Part shown: piece after piece, positions 49,015-63,548 of the stretch | How positions within the stretch are numbered: the first letter of the stretch is position 1 | Layout: each line of letters begins with the position of its first letter | NCBI GenBank assembly: GCA_013180625.2 | Contig: SNVD02011200.1 | Coordinates: 1-64,000, forward strand | Origin: Boswellia sacra | Lineage: Eukaryota > Streptophyta > Magnoliopsida > Sapindales > Burseraceae | Length of the DNA stretch: 64,000 nt | Direction of reading: 5' to 3' | Notes under the pieces: generated by a model | What the model saw: only the letters and a program-made list of their open reading frames with translations | What the model was told of the DNA's origin: nothing | The model's database searches: none | Made by a program: the position numbers and the translations under genes

Positions 49015-52000
49015 AACTTTTTTTCTATCCCTTTAAAGATAGAAATTTTAGTAATAGTTTTGCTGTATTAAGCTGGTTCTGTTTGTCTTTTTATGCCACT
49101 TTGGTTCAGAGTCTCTCTGTAGGTGTTGCCGCAAGTACAGAACAGTCTGGGCTGAGTTGACAATTCTACCCCTTTTTTTCTCTTTATATAACATTCATAA
49201 ATAACTAAATAATAGTCAAAGATTTGTGGCTACGTAAAGATTAAAACTTTCTTTCGCCTTTTTTTTTTTAATACAAACTCTTCCAATAAATTATACCCCT
49301 CTACTCCTTTTTTTTTTGTTTTTCGCTATTAAAATTTATCTATAGGCATTAGTCATCATTTCACCTTATAATTAAATTAATATTTACATATTGTTTTCAA
49401 ACTAATTATTGACCACCCTCATGTTTTTGACTAAAGAAGAAATAAATCTACCCAATTTCATTAAAATAAAAAATATTTTATCACAATATCAAAATTTATC
49501 ATACAATATAAAAAAAATATTTCACTCATATCTATCAAAACAAATATTATATACAAGATAAAAATCTATTAATTATTAATTATCACGAGATCATATAGAT
49601 ATGAACAAATTTATTGTTGCATCTATAATAATTATTCCATTACCACACACATTTGACAAGGGGGGACCATTGCATCTTAAGTTGATATATTTGCTTTAAT
49701 GTCGACATGTGCTTTCATCTTGGGAATTTCTACTGCTTTCTTGAATTTAATCTCTTGTGATCCGTATTAATTTTTACCAAATTTCTTGCCATTTTCTTCA
49801 CTATTTTGTCTAGTACCAAAAACACTGTAACTCCCACATGTGAAAACTACAAAACCCATTTGGAAACAAATTAAATAAGAGGCTTTAATGTATATTTTTC
49901 TTCTTTACAATCTGAATTAAACTGTTAAAAAAATTAAATTTTGATGAATATTTGTCAGTTAAATTATTCATGCATATAACGTCCAAAAATTTATGACACA
50001 CGATAACCAATCGATCTTCATAATTATTATATTCATATATGATAATTAATTTGTCTACTATCACAAATTAATCTTAAACTCCATACTGTTACAATAAATT
50101 TCAGGGCAAAAAGTAAACAAAATAAAAATAAATAACCACAACAATGATTTATTTATGCGATGATGACATGGGCATCTCACTATTTCAACTTTGTACACAA
50201 CGCTATGTTATGTCAGCATCATCATCATGTTGTATGAAATATTAGGCAAGTAGGTGAACTACACTCGCTAGTAAATATAGGGCCATGCTTGGTTTCATAT
50301 TTTCTTAATTAATATATATATATTTTTTAATTCCAGGTTAGTTGGCTTAGTCAATGCAACATTAATATTTTGGTTTGGTTGGTTAAATACAGTATATTAA
50401 ACATTGACTTGACTGGATCATAGTATTCCCGTGAACTCTGGAGGTAGTCGAATTTACATTTATAACCTTCTCTTGATTATTGATTATTATTTTAATCCGA
50501 TATAATGTAGGGCCAATACGGAGAATGTGTCTTGCGGTCCACCAAAGCGAGAATTGGCGCGCGAAAATTTCAAAAGGCGGATTATAGGGTGTGTTTGAGG
50601 TCCAGCACATGCAATGGACCCTCGTATGTCTGTTACGAGCATCACCAATCGTTTTGATGAATTATTTGATTTCAAAAAGTAGAATGTTGCTTTGATTTGA
50701 TTTAATCCGGTTTGGTAGAAACAAATTGCCTATTATCGATAAGGGTGGACCTCAAATCCATGCCTAGTGTTTCCATTCACAAAATTAAAAAAAAAAAAAA
50801 GTTGACATAATTTTCATTCCCTGAATGGGAAGGAGACATCAATAAAGAACATTACATCGTTTGTTGGCTTTTCACATCAAAGTTTGAAATCTACCATAAT
50901 ATGTCCGATACACACATCATGAACATGATAAAAAATGGACTTGTCATATTATGACACGTGTACGGATTGATCATCAAGTTTTCATCACCGACTCACATTT
51001 ATGCATATCACTTGCATTTACAGGGTATGGCAGCAAAATTAATAGGTCCTTCAACGAAGTACGAGAGCAAAATTAGATGTGGCATTGAATTCTTATTGAT
51101 GTAACACAAGAATTACATCATAATTATGCTAAAAAAGCAAATTATTTACATATTTATATCATTGATGATTATATGGATCTCTCTGTAAAATAAATTATCC
51201 GATATATATTTTAACATTAAGTATATGTTCGTTTCACATGACAACTGAGATTATTATAAACAGTAACATGTGAAGTACATTTTCTTCCAAGTTTTGTTTG
51301 TGGGAAGGAGATGGATTGGTAGTGGTCCCTCAAAGCATAAAGGCTGGCTGGTTGTCACATGAAAATTCACCATATAGTTAAGTCACAAATGAATGTAAGT
51401 AAATATAAAGACACCCAAAACCCCAGCAGACTTGAATGATGGATATTTGTTCTTTTCCAAGCCTTCAGCCTTCCCCTCCCCCCACATTCTCTCACTTAGG
51501 ACTTCATGCCAAAATCATATTGTCGACTACATGCGTGCTTCATCACGTGCCACATGACACCTAGTTATATACAAAAGATAAAACATAGTTAATTATTTCC
51601 CCTTAATAATATTGTAAAAACGAGTAAAGTCTTCAAGACCTTTTGTGAATGTCAGGTTCTGCAGCTGCAGAGATTATTAGAATAGTAACAGAATAAAGCT
51701 TGCTTATAATAAGTTGACCCAATCCTTAGCAGCTGCTGCTTGGAACTTGATTAATTCTTTATACAGGATTCTATTGCTGCTAGCAAGTGACCAAAAAAAG
51801 TTAGAATACTTAAGGTAATGTAATAATTAGGCTCGGTGTGTGTTTGCTAATATATATTCTCTGCACTAATTTGTACTTGCTGCAGATGATGATATTTGTC
51901 TTGTAAAGTGAGCCACACTGTGAGATTATTATTTATTTACATTATATCTTTTTCTGGGTTTTGGGATTTTGTGGTGACTTGATTTGATTAACGTTGTAGC

Positions 52001-53240
52001 TTTTCTGTTTTGGATGGATGTCTTGTTTTTCTTAATGTTGTGTTGCTAGAAGAACCTTCCTAATTGACACCCATATAAGGCCATCGCTCGCCCCTCCCCT
52101 TTTTTAATCGAGTTGATTTGCAGTTGGCTTCAACTTGGTCGTGTAAGGCATGTTTAAATTCAAGAACGATTCTATGTTTTCTTCTTCTTCTTTAATTAAT
52201 TACAAAAATAAAATATCCCTATAGTGACAGTAAAACCATCTTTTGTACTATAAAAATGATTTAGAATATTAAGCTTAAAATAAATGTAAACCAACCTTCT
52301 TGAATCTAATTTCGAATCACTCTTATACTCTCATTATTTGCAAAAATATCCTTAGCAATTATTGATTTTATATGCTTTAAGGCTTTATGAGAAAAGAGTA
52401 GTCTTAATATATATTATAAAAATACGTGTTTACAAGTTAAAGACTATATTAGCGTATAATTTATTATAAAAATCGTTTTAATATTATATTCAATAGTTTT
52501 TAATCAATAAATTATTTATTTTGATAAATTTTTAATCAATGTATACAATCCTTGAGTGTCAATGTCACGTGTCAATTAAAAAAAATGTTACCCATAAATA
52601 ATATAATTATTAAAATTTAAAAATTCACATAAATTTGTATTTGTCATTTGTTAAAAAAAATTGTCAAAACAGACCGGCAGTGTTATTCAAATTTTATCAT
52701 TTATAAATGATTCAAATTTATTACAGTCTCTTATCTTCAATATGTGAACGATTGCCACGATGCCATATTAGTTAGATGCTAAGATTGAGATATGACTATA
52801 AAAGATAGTGTCACTCTTTCCATTAAATATTGATTATAACTTTCAGCTTTGCTCACTCTTGGTCCTTTAATAATATTAGACATACAAATAATTAATACTG
52901 TTATTCTCGTATAGCTTGTTATTACAATCTCTTTTATATGTTCTGTACTTTTTATCATAAAATAAAATTAGATAGTAGTAAAGTAACCATATGATTAGGT
53001 TATGTGGTTGTATTTTAATTACAAAGAGCCGTACACTAAGAAGTCCGAAATCAAATCCTAACGGTGGAATGGGCCACAACACAATGGTATGGCTGTATTG
53101 GGTTTTGGTTTTGCGATGAGTGACCAACCAAGAATTTGTGCATCGGAGACCCGTATCACCAAGGACCCATTACTATCCCACCAATATTCTTTTCATAATC
53201 TCAAACCACACCCCACCACGCCCGGCCCCCGGCACACACA

Positions 53241-53290
53241 CCCCACCCCCGCCCCCCCCCCCCCGCCCCAAAAAAAAAAAAAAAAAAAAA
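53241..53290. repeat. Poly-C run followed by poly-A run
   Basis: A run of about 13 C within a longer C-rich stretch is followed by about 20 A. It is low complexity and prone to slippage or assembly error. The open frames across it are only the translated homopolymers. Confidence 0.85.
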
Positions 53291-54040
53291 TCCAATTATT
53301 CATAATATGTATTTAAAAAAAAAACCCAGATAAGAGTGATAATGATTGGTTCTTGATGAACCACTTTCTGGGTAGATCATGCCTTTCAAGTTCTGCTTTT
53401 TCTATTTTACTATTCCAATCCAAAGCTATCGTCATCATTTTGCTACCTTTGTTGAAACGTTTCGTACCTTTGCTTACTTGACATGGTATGCGTTATTATT
53501 ACTATTTTTTTTCATCCTTCCATTTCTGCTCAATGCTTAACATGCTTTCAACTTATAATTGCGTGCTTTGCATTGTTGTGAGGTTGCATCCGATCATCCT
53601 TTAGTGTAACAGTACTTGAATACTGTTGACCATTGACCACTCCTCCTGGCTTCTAGCTTTTTGGGTTGGATCAACAATGCCTACCTTCTAGGACGCTTTG
53701 GATTTTAACTTATGGAGCCGGCCTCATCCTCACCCGGCTATGCACGGCACGAAACCTTTGATAATGCCATTCAAAGTATATTAAATTAAACCCATGTTTT
53801 ATTCAATTCCATCAAATCCAATCCAATCCAATCAATTTTTGTTTATAATTCGTCTAATATGTCACTTATAGTTGAAACTTACCGATGTTTTATTATATAA
53901 TGCCAAACAGTAAAATTGTTTAACTTCTACTGACAGGGGTTGGGTTGGGTAGGTTTAAAGCTAAGTGACATTTTTGGATTCAATTACATTATTTAACTCA
54001 TAACATATTCTTTCCAGCTATTTTACCAATTTAGAGTTAT

Positions 54041-54212
54041 AGGGTGTGTTCCTTTCTTAAACTCAAATATTGTTTCCTGTGTTGCACATTTTCTAATAAA
54101 TTTTATATTCAATATCAATTACGTATGCTTTTCAAAATTTAAAATAATTTAAAATCAATCAAATATTCTTAAATCCTATAAAAAATAAAAAACAAAAAGA
54201 TCACACGTGTTC
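54041..54212 (+). mobile_element. Tourist-like MITE (copy C, eroded)
   Basis: It starts AGGGTGTGTTC and ends CACACGTGTTC. The interior shares TGTGTTGCACATTTT and TTTTCAAAATTTAAAATAAT with copy B. The terminal repeats are damaged. Confidence 0.6.
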
Positions 54213-55539
54213 TGCTGCTTGATTTCTTATATCTTGTTTAATCTGAACACTTTCACTAGTAATTTTGTCTATTCCTCAAACCAATTGGTCAAGAAATGAT
54301 GCGAAGGTTTTAATAATATATTATCAAAGCTGGAAGGAGTTTAAAATTAATTTAACAAGCTCTCAATTGGTATATGTATTGTCAATTATCGTAATGAGTC
54401 TGCTTTGTCGTCACTTTCTTGTTTAGAAACGATCAGATTGTTTTTCGCATGCATTGATGTAATCGCTAAGCTTTTCCCTCATGCAATAAACTAGCTTCCT
54501 CATCGTATAAAAAATTAAATTAATAATCTGGAAGAATGCGAATTAAATCTATTTTATTTTGTTAATATTAACAAGTAATCTAAACATTTTAGTTGCGAAA
54601 AATATTGCAGATATTATATTGAAAGATAAAATTATTATTCAGCCTATATTTAGTAGTTACATTTTTAGATAAAGTGATAAATTTAAAATAATATTAAAGC
54701 TTTTTTATATAATGATTTAAAAAATTGATCAAGTGTAATAAAACATTAGGCTTGAAAAATTACAAGTTTAATCTTACGTTATGGCTTCTGACTTCTGATA
54801 ATAGTCCCTGACTATGTCACCTCAACTCTGTCGCAACTGATAGAAAATTATTTAAAATTTAATATAGTTTTCATTAGGATTGTTTTTTAAGTTATCCTAA
54901 TGAAATTTGACTTTCTTTTTTCTCATTGTATTTTTACTCTTATAAGTGAGTGACAAACAATCTTAAAAGAAGAGAAACCCACAATTATCTTTCTTAATTA
55001 GTAAATTTTTATCCTTTGATTAGATTAAAGGAGATCAACTATTTGTTGTCGTTTAGATAATATTGAAGGAAAACGACACAAAATCCTAAAAGAAAATATT
55101 TTTACAATTTTTAATTACAATCATAGAGAGAGGTGGACCAATGAAACCTCGGACTGACCAATAGAATTGGCCTTGGTGGCACCGAGAATAAAGTATGTAC
55201 AGATTTTAACCTTAATTTTTAATTAAGGATTGGTTAGTTGGCCCATCTAATTAATAAAATTAAATCAAAACTTCCTTTTAATTTCCATCGCTAATTGGGC
55301 ATTACCAGATTTGCCTCAACACCATTAACAAATTCCAATTTAATTTTAAGCATAATTTGTTTTTAAAGCAAGAAACTAAAAACAATTTCAGTAAAAAAAA
55401 ATAAAATCACTAAAGCACATTTGTTGACTTCCAATAGGAAAGTGTTTTTAGTGCACAAAAAAAAAAAAATTTCAAAAAAACAAAATTAACTGATATTTAA
55501 GAATTTGAAAAAGTCTCGACGCAGAAGCCTTAAAAAAGG

Positions 55540-56653
55540 CGACCCCGCGCTTTTCTCTCTCGCTGCGCTCTCCTCAAGCTACCATTTTTCTCTGTTACGG
55601 TTTCGTTGATTTCTTTTCTTTTTCTTCTGCATCTTCATCATCATCTTGGATGATATCTGAATGAAGCACGATTCAATGTCTCTCTCAATTTCGGGTCAAA
55701 TATCAGATTTTTATTTTGGAGTTTGATCGATTTTATTTTTTTAATTTGGTGATTTTAAGTGGTTAAAGTGCGAGAGGCGGTGGTGGGGATGATAATGTCA
55801 CGGGAAAGCTTTGAGTTTTGAAGAAAGCTTAAAAAAAAAAAAAACACACCACCGACTCTATTCGATCATCTGATTCCATTGTTTTTTAAGTCAACTATTT
55901 CGTCTCTTTCGTTTCGTTTTGTTTATATATATATTTTTTGGGGAGTTTTGAGTTGCTGGGTTCAGTTTGCATGCGTGTTTTCATCTGGGTATTTTATTAA
56001 TATATAAAGTTTTAATTTTTTTTTCAAATTTTTGTTTTTGATTTAAATTTGGGGTGTTGATCAGAAAATGGTGGGAAATGGGTCATTTTCTCGGGTTAAC
56101 TTTTGTTCGTTTGTGTTTTGCTTATAATTTTTGGATTAAAACAAAAACAAAATAATGGTTGGTGATAGGGAATCTGTGGTTTTCAACTGCGAAAGGTCAA
56201 TCTTTCAGGGCAGTATAAAAAGGATAGAGAGTTTCTGATTATCCTAACTGTTTGGCTTTTACTGTTGGCAAATTTTAATTTTTTTTATTTGAGAGAATTA
56301 GAACAGTAATTGGGGTTGGTGAAACTGGGTTTCTGCTTTATAGAAGTTCTCTCTATTTATTTAATTATCCTCTGATCTAAGTATAGCTTTGTTTGTGAAC
56401 ATTTAAGAGCTTGGGGAAGGAGAATTTTGCTAATACGGTATTTATCTTTTATACGTTTGATTCAATTTAGTTGAACAATGAATGTGATGATAAGATAATC
56501 AATATCTGTATTGATCAAGTTTCTTCACGGATAAGTTTATTTGGGTTTTTGGTTTTTAGTTTTTGAAATTTCTTATTTTCTTGAATTCAAGGTAGTCTTT
56601 GGTGGTTAAGGTTTTGTTAAATTGTGTTATTTTTATCGTCTGAATTACTGAAT
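55540..56653 (+). promoter_or_regulatory. Leader and promoter region of the Raf-like kinase gene
   Basis: A CT-rich, GC-richer start (CTTTTCTCTCTCGCTGCGCT near 55550) is typical of a plant 5' leader, followed by about 1.1 kb before the start codon. A 5' UTR intron is likely given the distance and T-rich content. Its exact borders cannot be fixed by eye. Confidence 0.4.
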
Positions 56654-59373
56654 ATGGATTTGAATAAAAGAGATGAAATTGGAGATGTTAAGAGTCCAAA
56701 GAAACCTGAGAATACAGGGGGAAATGTGAATTCAAAGGTGAAGGGTACAGGAAGCTATAGTTGCAAAGACATGCTTCCGACGAGTGGAAATCCAAAGTGG
56801 AAGGGTACAGGAAGTGTTAGTAGCAAAGACATGCTTAGAGCTGATAAAATCGATCTAAAGAGCTTGGAGGTTCAGCTGGAGAAGCACATGAGCAAGGTTT
56901 GGTCGAGAAATTCTGAAAGCCAAAGGCCTAAAGAAGAGTGGGAGATTGATTTGTCTAAATTGGACCTAAGACATGTCTTAGCTCATGGGACATATGGGAC
57001 TGTTTATCGTGGTTCTTACGATGACCAAGATGTTGCAGGTATCAGAATCTCTTTTCTTTTTCTCAATATTATTCTTTAAGTTTAGATATAATATGATTAA
57101 TGGGGGTTAAATGTATTGTTTTAAATGGTTATGTATCTGAAATTGGTGTTTACCTGCTATTTATTCTTACATTAGTTGTATGAATTTATAAAAACATGTG
57201 AATTATGTGTGTGAGACTCTGGTAACAGAGTAGGTTGTCAACTTGCCATCAGTAGTTGTCACATTCTTTATCCATCCTTCAAAAGTGAAAACAACATTGG
57301 TAAATGCTTTCCGCTACTATAGAGGGTTTGTTTGGATATACAAAACCCATTATTCATTCCTATTGTCTAGTTTGGACTGAAGTATTTTCTTATAAGAAAA
57401 AGTAGTCCCGTTATTCTGTATTACACCATTAAAACGATTTTGTTCTTGGCCATGGATACCCACGCATATGAACTCAACTGAACTAGCTGTTGTTGTATGA
57501 TGATAATTTCATATACTTTGTGATGCATGTAACCTTTTTTCTGTTTGGTAATGATGTGATTGAATGATGTTATCATTCTAATGAGAATTCTGCTGCACTT
57601 GATGAGACAGTGAAACTCCTTTTGCATGTCCAAAATGAGACTGGATTTCTGAGGAATTCATTATTCTTTTACCTTTAATTGGGACATGATTAGGACTGAA
57701 CAGTGACTGATCCTTTATCAAATTATTGTTTAGAAAAATCAATCACCCCCTTACCCAACCCCCCAACTCAATCCTGTCTAACCTTGATTTTGTTCCACTT
57801 AACTTCGCCCAACATTGGTTTGCTTTCGTTTTGTAGGGTATATCTTTTAATTTTCTTCTTGGTAGGTCTTTGAATTCCCTCCATTGGACAGCTTAATATC
57901 CCTTGGGAACTTGGTTGTCTTGTCAAATTTTAACTTTTTAACTGTACTATTGTGTTGAATGTTATAGTGAAGCTGTTGGACTGGGGGGAGGATGGCATGG
58001 CAACGGCTGCTGAAACTGCTGCTTTGAGGGCATCATTTAAGCAAGAGGTTGCTGTATGGCACAAGCTTAACCATCCTAATGTTACAAAAGTACAAACTCA
58101 TTCTTTCACTTGTTATTCAATATATAGTTATAGATATCACCCGAGAAGTAGCAGCGCTTTAATGAACAAAATGGGACATATAGAGTGCATGATTTTCTAT
58201 TTGTGTAACCTGTGAAAGATTAAAACCAAGATCTCCATGTGGCAAGCCTAGCGTTTATGGTACCTGCCCCTTTTATAACTAAGTTTCTCGGTGTGGAAAA
58301 TGTAATTTTTTATGTTTATTTTCCAACATCTTTTCAATAATTTTCTCCTTTCCCAAATTATGATACAGTTTGTTGGAGCTTCAATGGGAACATCAAATCT
58401 TAAGATTCCTGCAAAAAATCCAAGTGATGGTAACACTACCCTTCCATCAAGAGCATGCTGTGTCATTGTGGAGTATCTTCCAGGTGGGACACTAAAGCAG
58501 TTCTTGATAAGAAATAGGCGAAAAAAACTTGCCTTCAAAGTTGTGGTCCAACTTGCCCTGGACCTTGCTAGAGGGTAAGTCCGGATCTCTATCATTTATG
58601 ACTAAACTTGGTATGATTGTCCTTGCCCGTTGATGATTCTTTTCTTTATGATCTAATTTTGCAGTCTTAGCTATCTGCATTCAAAGAAAATTGTGCATCG
58701 TGATGTCAAAACAGAAAATATGTTACTGGACTCGCACAGAAATCTCAAAATTGCTGATTTTGGTGTTGCCCGTGTTGAAGCTCAGAATCCAAGAGACATG
58801 ACTGGTGAAACTGGTACTCTCGGATACATGGCCCCTGAGGTAATCATGCCTGGTTAAATCTTGATTTATTTTGTTGGAGCACAAAAGTTGAAAACTCACA
58901 TTTTATTGTATGACATATTTATTCTTCAATAGTTAGCAAACACAATTTTGATTGGTGTCTTCAGCGAATCCAAATGGAAATTTTTTTTTTTTTTTGAATT
59001 TTGAATTATGCGTTCTGACTTTGAATCTTAAAGATGGAGCTGAAAACATCTCATTTGGGGATTTGGTTAGTTGGATTTGGGCCTTTAGAGTTGTATCCTT
59101 CTTAGAAGAGGTGCTATTATCATCTGTTTTTTTACCCAGGAAATTAAAGATAATTCCATGATTTCTAGAAAATGAGTGACAAATTCTTGAAGAGCAAATA
59201 GTTATTTATTTATTATTATTATTTTTAAAAGGAAATATTTGATTCGATTAAATATTTTAATTTCTGTATTCGAAGCACTATAAAATTATGAACTCTCTGT
59301 ATGTGTCTTTCTTGTTAGATGAGTTGAACTAGCATGTGCATCTTTTCAGTGGTGGGCCTGGCAACTGAAAATG

Positions 59374-59407
<34 letters not shown>

Positions 59408-60484
59408 TTTTGGCAGGTTCTTGAAGGCAAGCCCTATAATAGAAGATGTGATGTTTACAGTTTTGGGATATGCCTGTGGGAGATTTATTGCTGTGATATG
59501 CCTTATCCAGATCTAAGCTTTGCTGATGTGTCATCTGCTGTTGTTCGACAGGTTAGTTCTTATTTGCTGTTGATAATTTACCTTTGCATACCAAAATCTT
59601 CGTGCTTTCTATTAGTTTCTTGTTGATGTTTCAATTTTCCATATTGCGACACTTCCATTATATTTGGTTAGTGGGCAATAAACAGCAGTTTTGTTGGACA
59701 CCTTTTATTCAATTTTATATAGGATTTCAATTGAGAAATGTCAATTGCTTGAGTTTCCCCTCTCTTCCTCTCATTTTCTGCAATCAGTTGTCAGAACTCA
59801 AGTATAACAAACTTTGGCTCACATTTTCATTTGTACATTTATGATAATGTTTCTTTTTGTATGCCATTCTAAAGCATAGAGTCATGCTTCTATTGCTTTA
59901 GTCTTAATGCAGGGTGGTATCAGTTATTTTGTAATTTCCAATCTGGATCGTCAAAGAGTTGATCATGTAAAATTATATGAAACAAAAAAATCAGTCTTTT
60001 CTATGATAATTAAACAATTGACAAAATGAATGTTTGATGTATGTGATGTCAAGAAATCTGTTTATGCCTGTCTAGATAAAGTATGTGATGTCAAGAAATC
60101 TGTTTATGCCTGTCTAAAGTAATCTATGAAGTTTTTCACTTTCAGAAGTTGCTGCTTAGTGGACTAGTTATTAAAAATTTCATTGACAGCAATATCTTGA
60201 GGTATCAAATTTCACATATGGTATAAAAGGTTCGATATTGATATTGAGAGTTACGTGGTTATATGGATTTGTTGCAGAATTTGCGACCTGATATCCCCAG
60301 ATGTTGTCCACATTCTTTAGCGAATGTCATGCGAAAATGCTGGGACGGCAATGCAGAAAAGCGACCAGAAATGGATGAAGTGGTGAAAATGTTAGAAGCA
60401 ATTGATACAAGCAAGGGAGGAGGGATGATACCCGAAGACCAGGCTGCGAAATGTTTTTGTTTTGCCCCCGCTCGAGGTCCCTGA
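56654..60484 (+). CDS. Raf-like MAPKKK, C group (CBC1/ATMRK1-like)
   Basis: Six exons: 56654-57038, 57968-58089, 58369-58574, 58665-58839, 59417-59551 and 60278-60484, all GT-AG with agreeing phases, giving 409 residues. The N-terminal part holds ADKIDLKSLEVQLEKHMSKV and WEIDLSKLDLRHVLAHGTYG. The kinase domain follows: glycine loop AHGTYGTVYRG (110-120), VAVK with Lys130, HRDVKTEN with Asp252, DFG at 270-272, GTLGYMAPE to 296, then CDVYSFGICLWEIYCCDMPY and a CFCF tail. This pattern is that of plant Raf-like C-group kinases such as CBC1/CBC2 and ATMRK1. CBC1/CBC2 act with HT1 in guard-cell light and CO2 signalling; orthology is inferred. All catalytic residues are present. The N-terminus has a 20-residue tandem duplication (KGTGS...KDML). 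Residues 1-60 vary most in this family. Confidence 0.9.
59377..59407. repeat. (ATT)n microsatellite in kinase intron 4
   Basis: An ATT run of about 30 bp directly before the polypyrimidine tract and acceptor of exon 5 (ttggcag at 59411). Length changes could shift the distance from branch point to acceptor. Confidence 0.85.
60040..60116. repeat. 42-bp tandem duplication in kinase intron 5
   Basis: TATGTGATGTCAAGAAATCT... is repeated at 60040 and 60082 with near identity over about 35 bp, so it is a recent duplication. Non-coding. Confidence 0.9.
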
Positions 60485-63400
60485 TGCTCTTGCTCCCTTG
60501 GCTTCTATATGTACGTAAAGTCAAAGTGTGGAGCTGTTGGATCATTTGCTAGCAAATTTTGCTGCAGAATACTTTAAAACATAATTCAGGAGTGTACATT
60601 ATTAGAAGTAAGGGTTTATGATTTTATCCCGATACTCTGTTCGGAATGATAGGTTTGCAACCTAAGTTTGTCTTGACAGTTGTTGAGCCTTGTAATACAT
60701 ATGGGTTAAGGCAGACAAAACTCTTGAGAAAGCAGTTATTATAAAGAAAACTTAGGTTTGAGGTTTAGGCATGTCACGCCAATCTAATAGATGGAGCAAA
60801 CCTATGGAGACATGAGAACAAAATGTGGGAACCAATCAATAAAACATTCCTGTCTTGAGAGGAGAGTCAAGTGGGTTGATGATGATGCCTGGCCTGCCAC
60901 TCCTGCTCCCTTTCCTCTGCAGGGAAATATGTTGATATTTGATGTCTAATAGAAACAATAGTAAGATCATTAATTTCCTGTCTTGGTTATCAAAATCTTA
61001 AACACAACATGAGATTTCTAGTATGACATGCTGATGCTGTTCTGGAGAGGAAAATGTACTGATAATCATCAAGATTCCAGATTGATTAGTGAAGTTCCTA
61101 CAAACTTAGCATTGACCCTCAAGCACAAATCGACTCACCAGTCCATTTGGGCTGAAGTCCTCTCCTCGTTTCCAAATCTGTCCCACCTGCACTGATGTCT
61201 CCTCTCTACCAAACCTGTGGCTGTCACCCCTTCGTGTGATTGGGATTTGGCCGAATATGTGATGGAATTCGACACAATTTTCAACTCAAGAAGCCTGTAG
61301 TACTATTATCTCTTCATTCTGTGACACGAGTACTCCACTAACTCAGTGGCATCAAATCATTCAGTCTTTACTCCTGAAAATCTCCTTATAACTTGTTTGC
61401 ATCCGGACAAACGTATTTCGTGCTGATAATTTCCACTAGTGGCTTTCTAATCGGACAACATTGATGGTGAGTGAGACCTGTGTAGCCTTCCACTTCTTGT
61501 GGACTAGCCAATTATTCTTTACAATCTGGAAAATGAAATAAATTAACTAAAATAAAGAAAAACAAAACGTAAGAGTGAAACTGAAAGAAAGCAAAGGAGC
61601 AATACGAGAGAGAGATACTCAATTGCTTTTCTGTTCATTCGTGTATGCAAAGGAGGGGGGTGGTATTTAATTACAAATTTTAGTCAGCCCCTCTATTCAT
61701 ATTTCAATGGCAGTGAATCCAAATGTCTTGAGAATGGATGCAGTTGAGATGCCACCCATGCCATGTTTCATCTCATATGTTGCTAGCAAAATTGGAGTGG
61801 CGATTTACATTACATTTGTACAAATTTATGATGATTAAGCATGGCAACTCCATCAAATGCCAGCACGTTCTCGTTTGCTTGTGGTGGCAAATCCATAATG
61901 TTCCACGATAGAAAATGATATATTTGATAAGATTAGATATTGTGTTTTGTTGGTGACTTTCAGGAGTGGGAACAAATTTAAATACAAGGCTTGACCATAA
62001 AGTTAAGAGATACCAAATTGAAATGTCTTATGTTGACTCGTATGAGGAACCACACCACCCGGTATTATATTTTGCCCCTGGCCTATGCTAAAGTTCCCAC
62101 ATTCAAGTTCGTTTTAAAATATATCCGTAAGATCTATCACTTTTATATTTCTCAATAAAATAAACAAATAATCTAATGAAGAATGAGATTGAAGATTTCT
62201 CATAAAATATAAAAGAAAAATGTGATCGATGATTGGATTAACGATAAAAAAAAGAGAATTGTTTGCGGTGTTTTCCTTCACTAATTAAACATAAAGGGTA
62301 GCAACATCACATAAACTATCAACATTTTTTTTGCACCATGTAATGTAATCTGGGAACTGTTAGTATCTCTTTTGGGGAAGACTGCCACTAGTAGTGCAAC
62401 CACTACAGCTAACATGACATAGTCCTCGTCACCGATAAGTGACAATCACATCTAACCTTTCCTTATACAGTTGTATGTACATTCTAATTCTACACAACAG
62501 AGTGAGGGAGAACAAATTTCTATACAGATGGCGAGAATGAACCTGGACTCAATCAAGGCAAGATTCGGATGGAGATTCCTAGAAGAGCATTAACTTTAAC
62601 CGTGATTGTATCCTGTTTAATTATGGAATGTAGACGCTAAACTGGCCAGATTCATTTATGTATGTTAATTGTGATGTTGTTAACAAATGAAAAGAATATG
62701 CTGCAAGTTTCTCAAATTTTCTTCTCAATAGATTTTGCATGCGAGTCATTTAACAGAAGATAATTGACATAATAAAGCTACAAAACTTGGGGGAGATGAC
62801 ATACAATTTAGATGATGGATATCTTATATTATATTTCATTTTATGGTTACCTATACACTAGAGAAACTGATCGGCTCAGGAACATGTCTGATTGATTTGG
62901 AAAATATCAGAGTCTCACGGCATCTGGTGCATCATATCTGATGACTTTATGTGCGTGTAACGTTGCAATTCATGTTCATAACGTGGACGTTATTCTCATC
63001 TTAATTACCGGATCAATATGGGATTGCTTTGAGTCTATGGTTAACGCCTCTGCTTGCACTATATTGCGCACTTCATTGTAGACAAGACCAGACACAACTT
63101 AAATAAGAAGCATTATCTTCGGATAGCTACTACATAAGACTATAAATTAAACATATATACTTAATGGTACTATTTTTGGAAAATACTAAAATATTTTTTT
63201 TTCTATTTTTGTATGTTTATTAATTATTTACCTATTAAATATTCAAATGGATCAGCCTGTCACAGTCACATCACATAAACAAATTAAAAGAAAAAAAAAA
63301 GATTTACATCACAAATAGAACAGGGACAATTCTGTAATTCAAAGGATCCTTCCCTCTATAAATTGTTCGGTTTGAAGCGAAGACCAGGGCAGACATCTTG

Positions 63401-63548
63401 AGACTCGAGAGCCAACTAGTTCAGTTCTGTTCTGTTGTTTTCAGTTTACATATAAATATAGTTAATAATTAGCTGGCGGAAGCTAAGGACAACCCACCGC
63501 CACCGCCACCGCCACCGGTTTTTTCGGAGCTCTTTAATATTCTCTAAA
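60485..63548. other. Intergenic region between kinase and HMT genes
   Basis: Holds the kinase 3' flank and then AT-rich DNA without a credible gene or clear element. The last ~200 bp form the HMT leader, including a (CCGCCA)-type tract near 63496-63519. Confidence 0.55.

Larger units (their letters stand above)
48492..55539. other. Gene-poor region between TSO1-like and kinase genes
   Basis: The first ~500 bp hold the TSO1-like leader and promoter, with CT/GA tracts near 48570-48588 and 48980-49006. Beyond it the DNA is AT-rich with one MITE (54041) and a C-run/A-run near 53250-53290. No gene can be supported across about 6.5 kb. Confidence 0.55.

Noticed and set aside
48626..49016. Open frames on both strands upstream of the TSO1-like gene
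   Set aside because: They translate GA/CT-rich leader and promoter DNA; no domains.
56624..56653. Upstream in-frame extension of the kinase
   Set aside because: The extension begins at GTG, not ATG; the first in-frame ATG at 56654 gives the natural start.
57421..57633. Minus-strand frame in kinase intron 1
   Set aside because: No domain, low-complexity content, and intronic.
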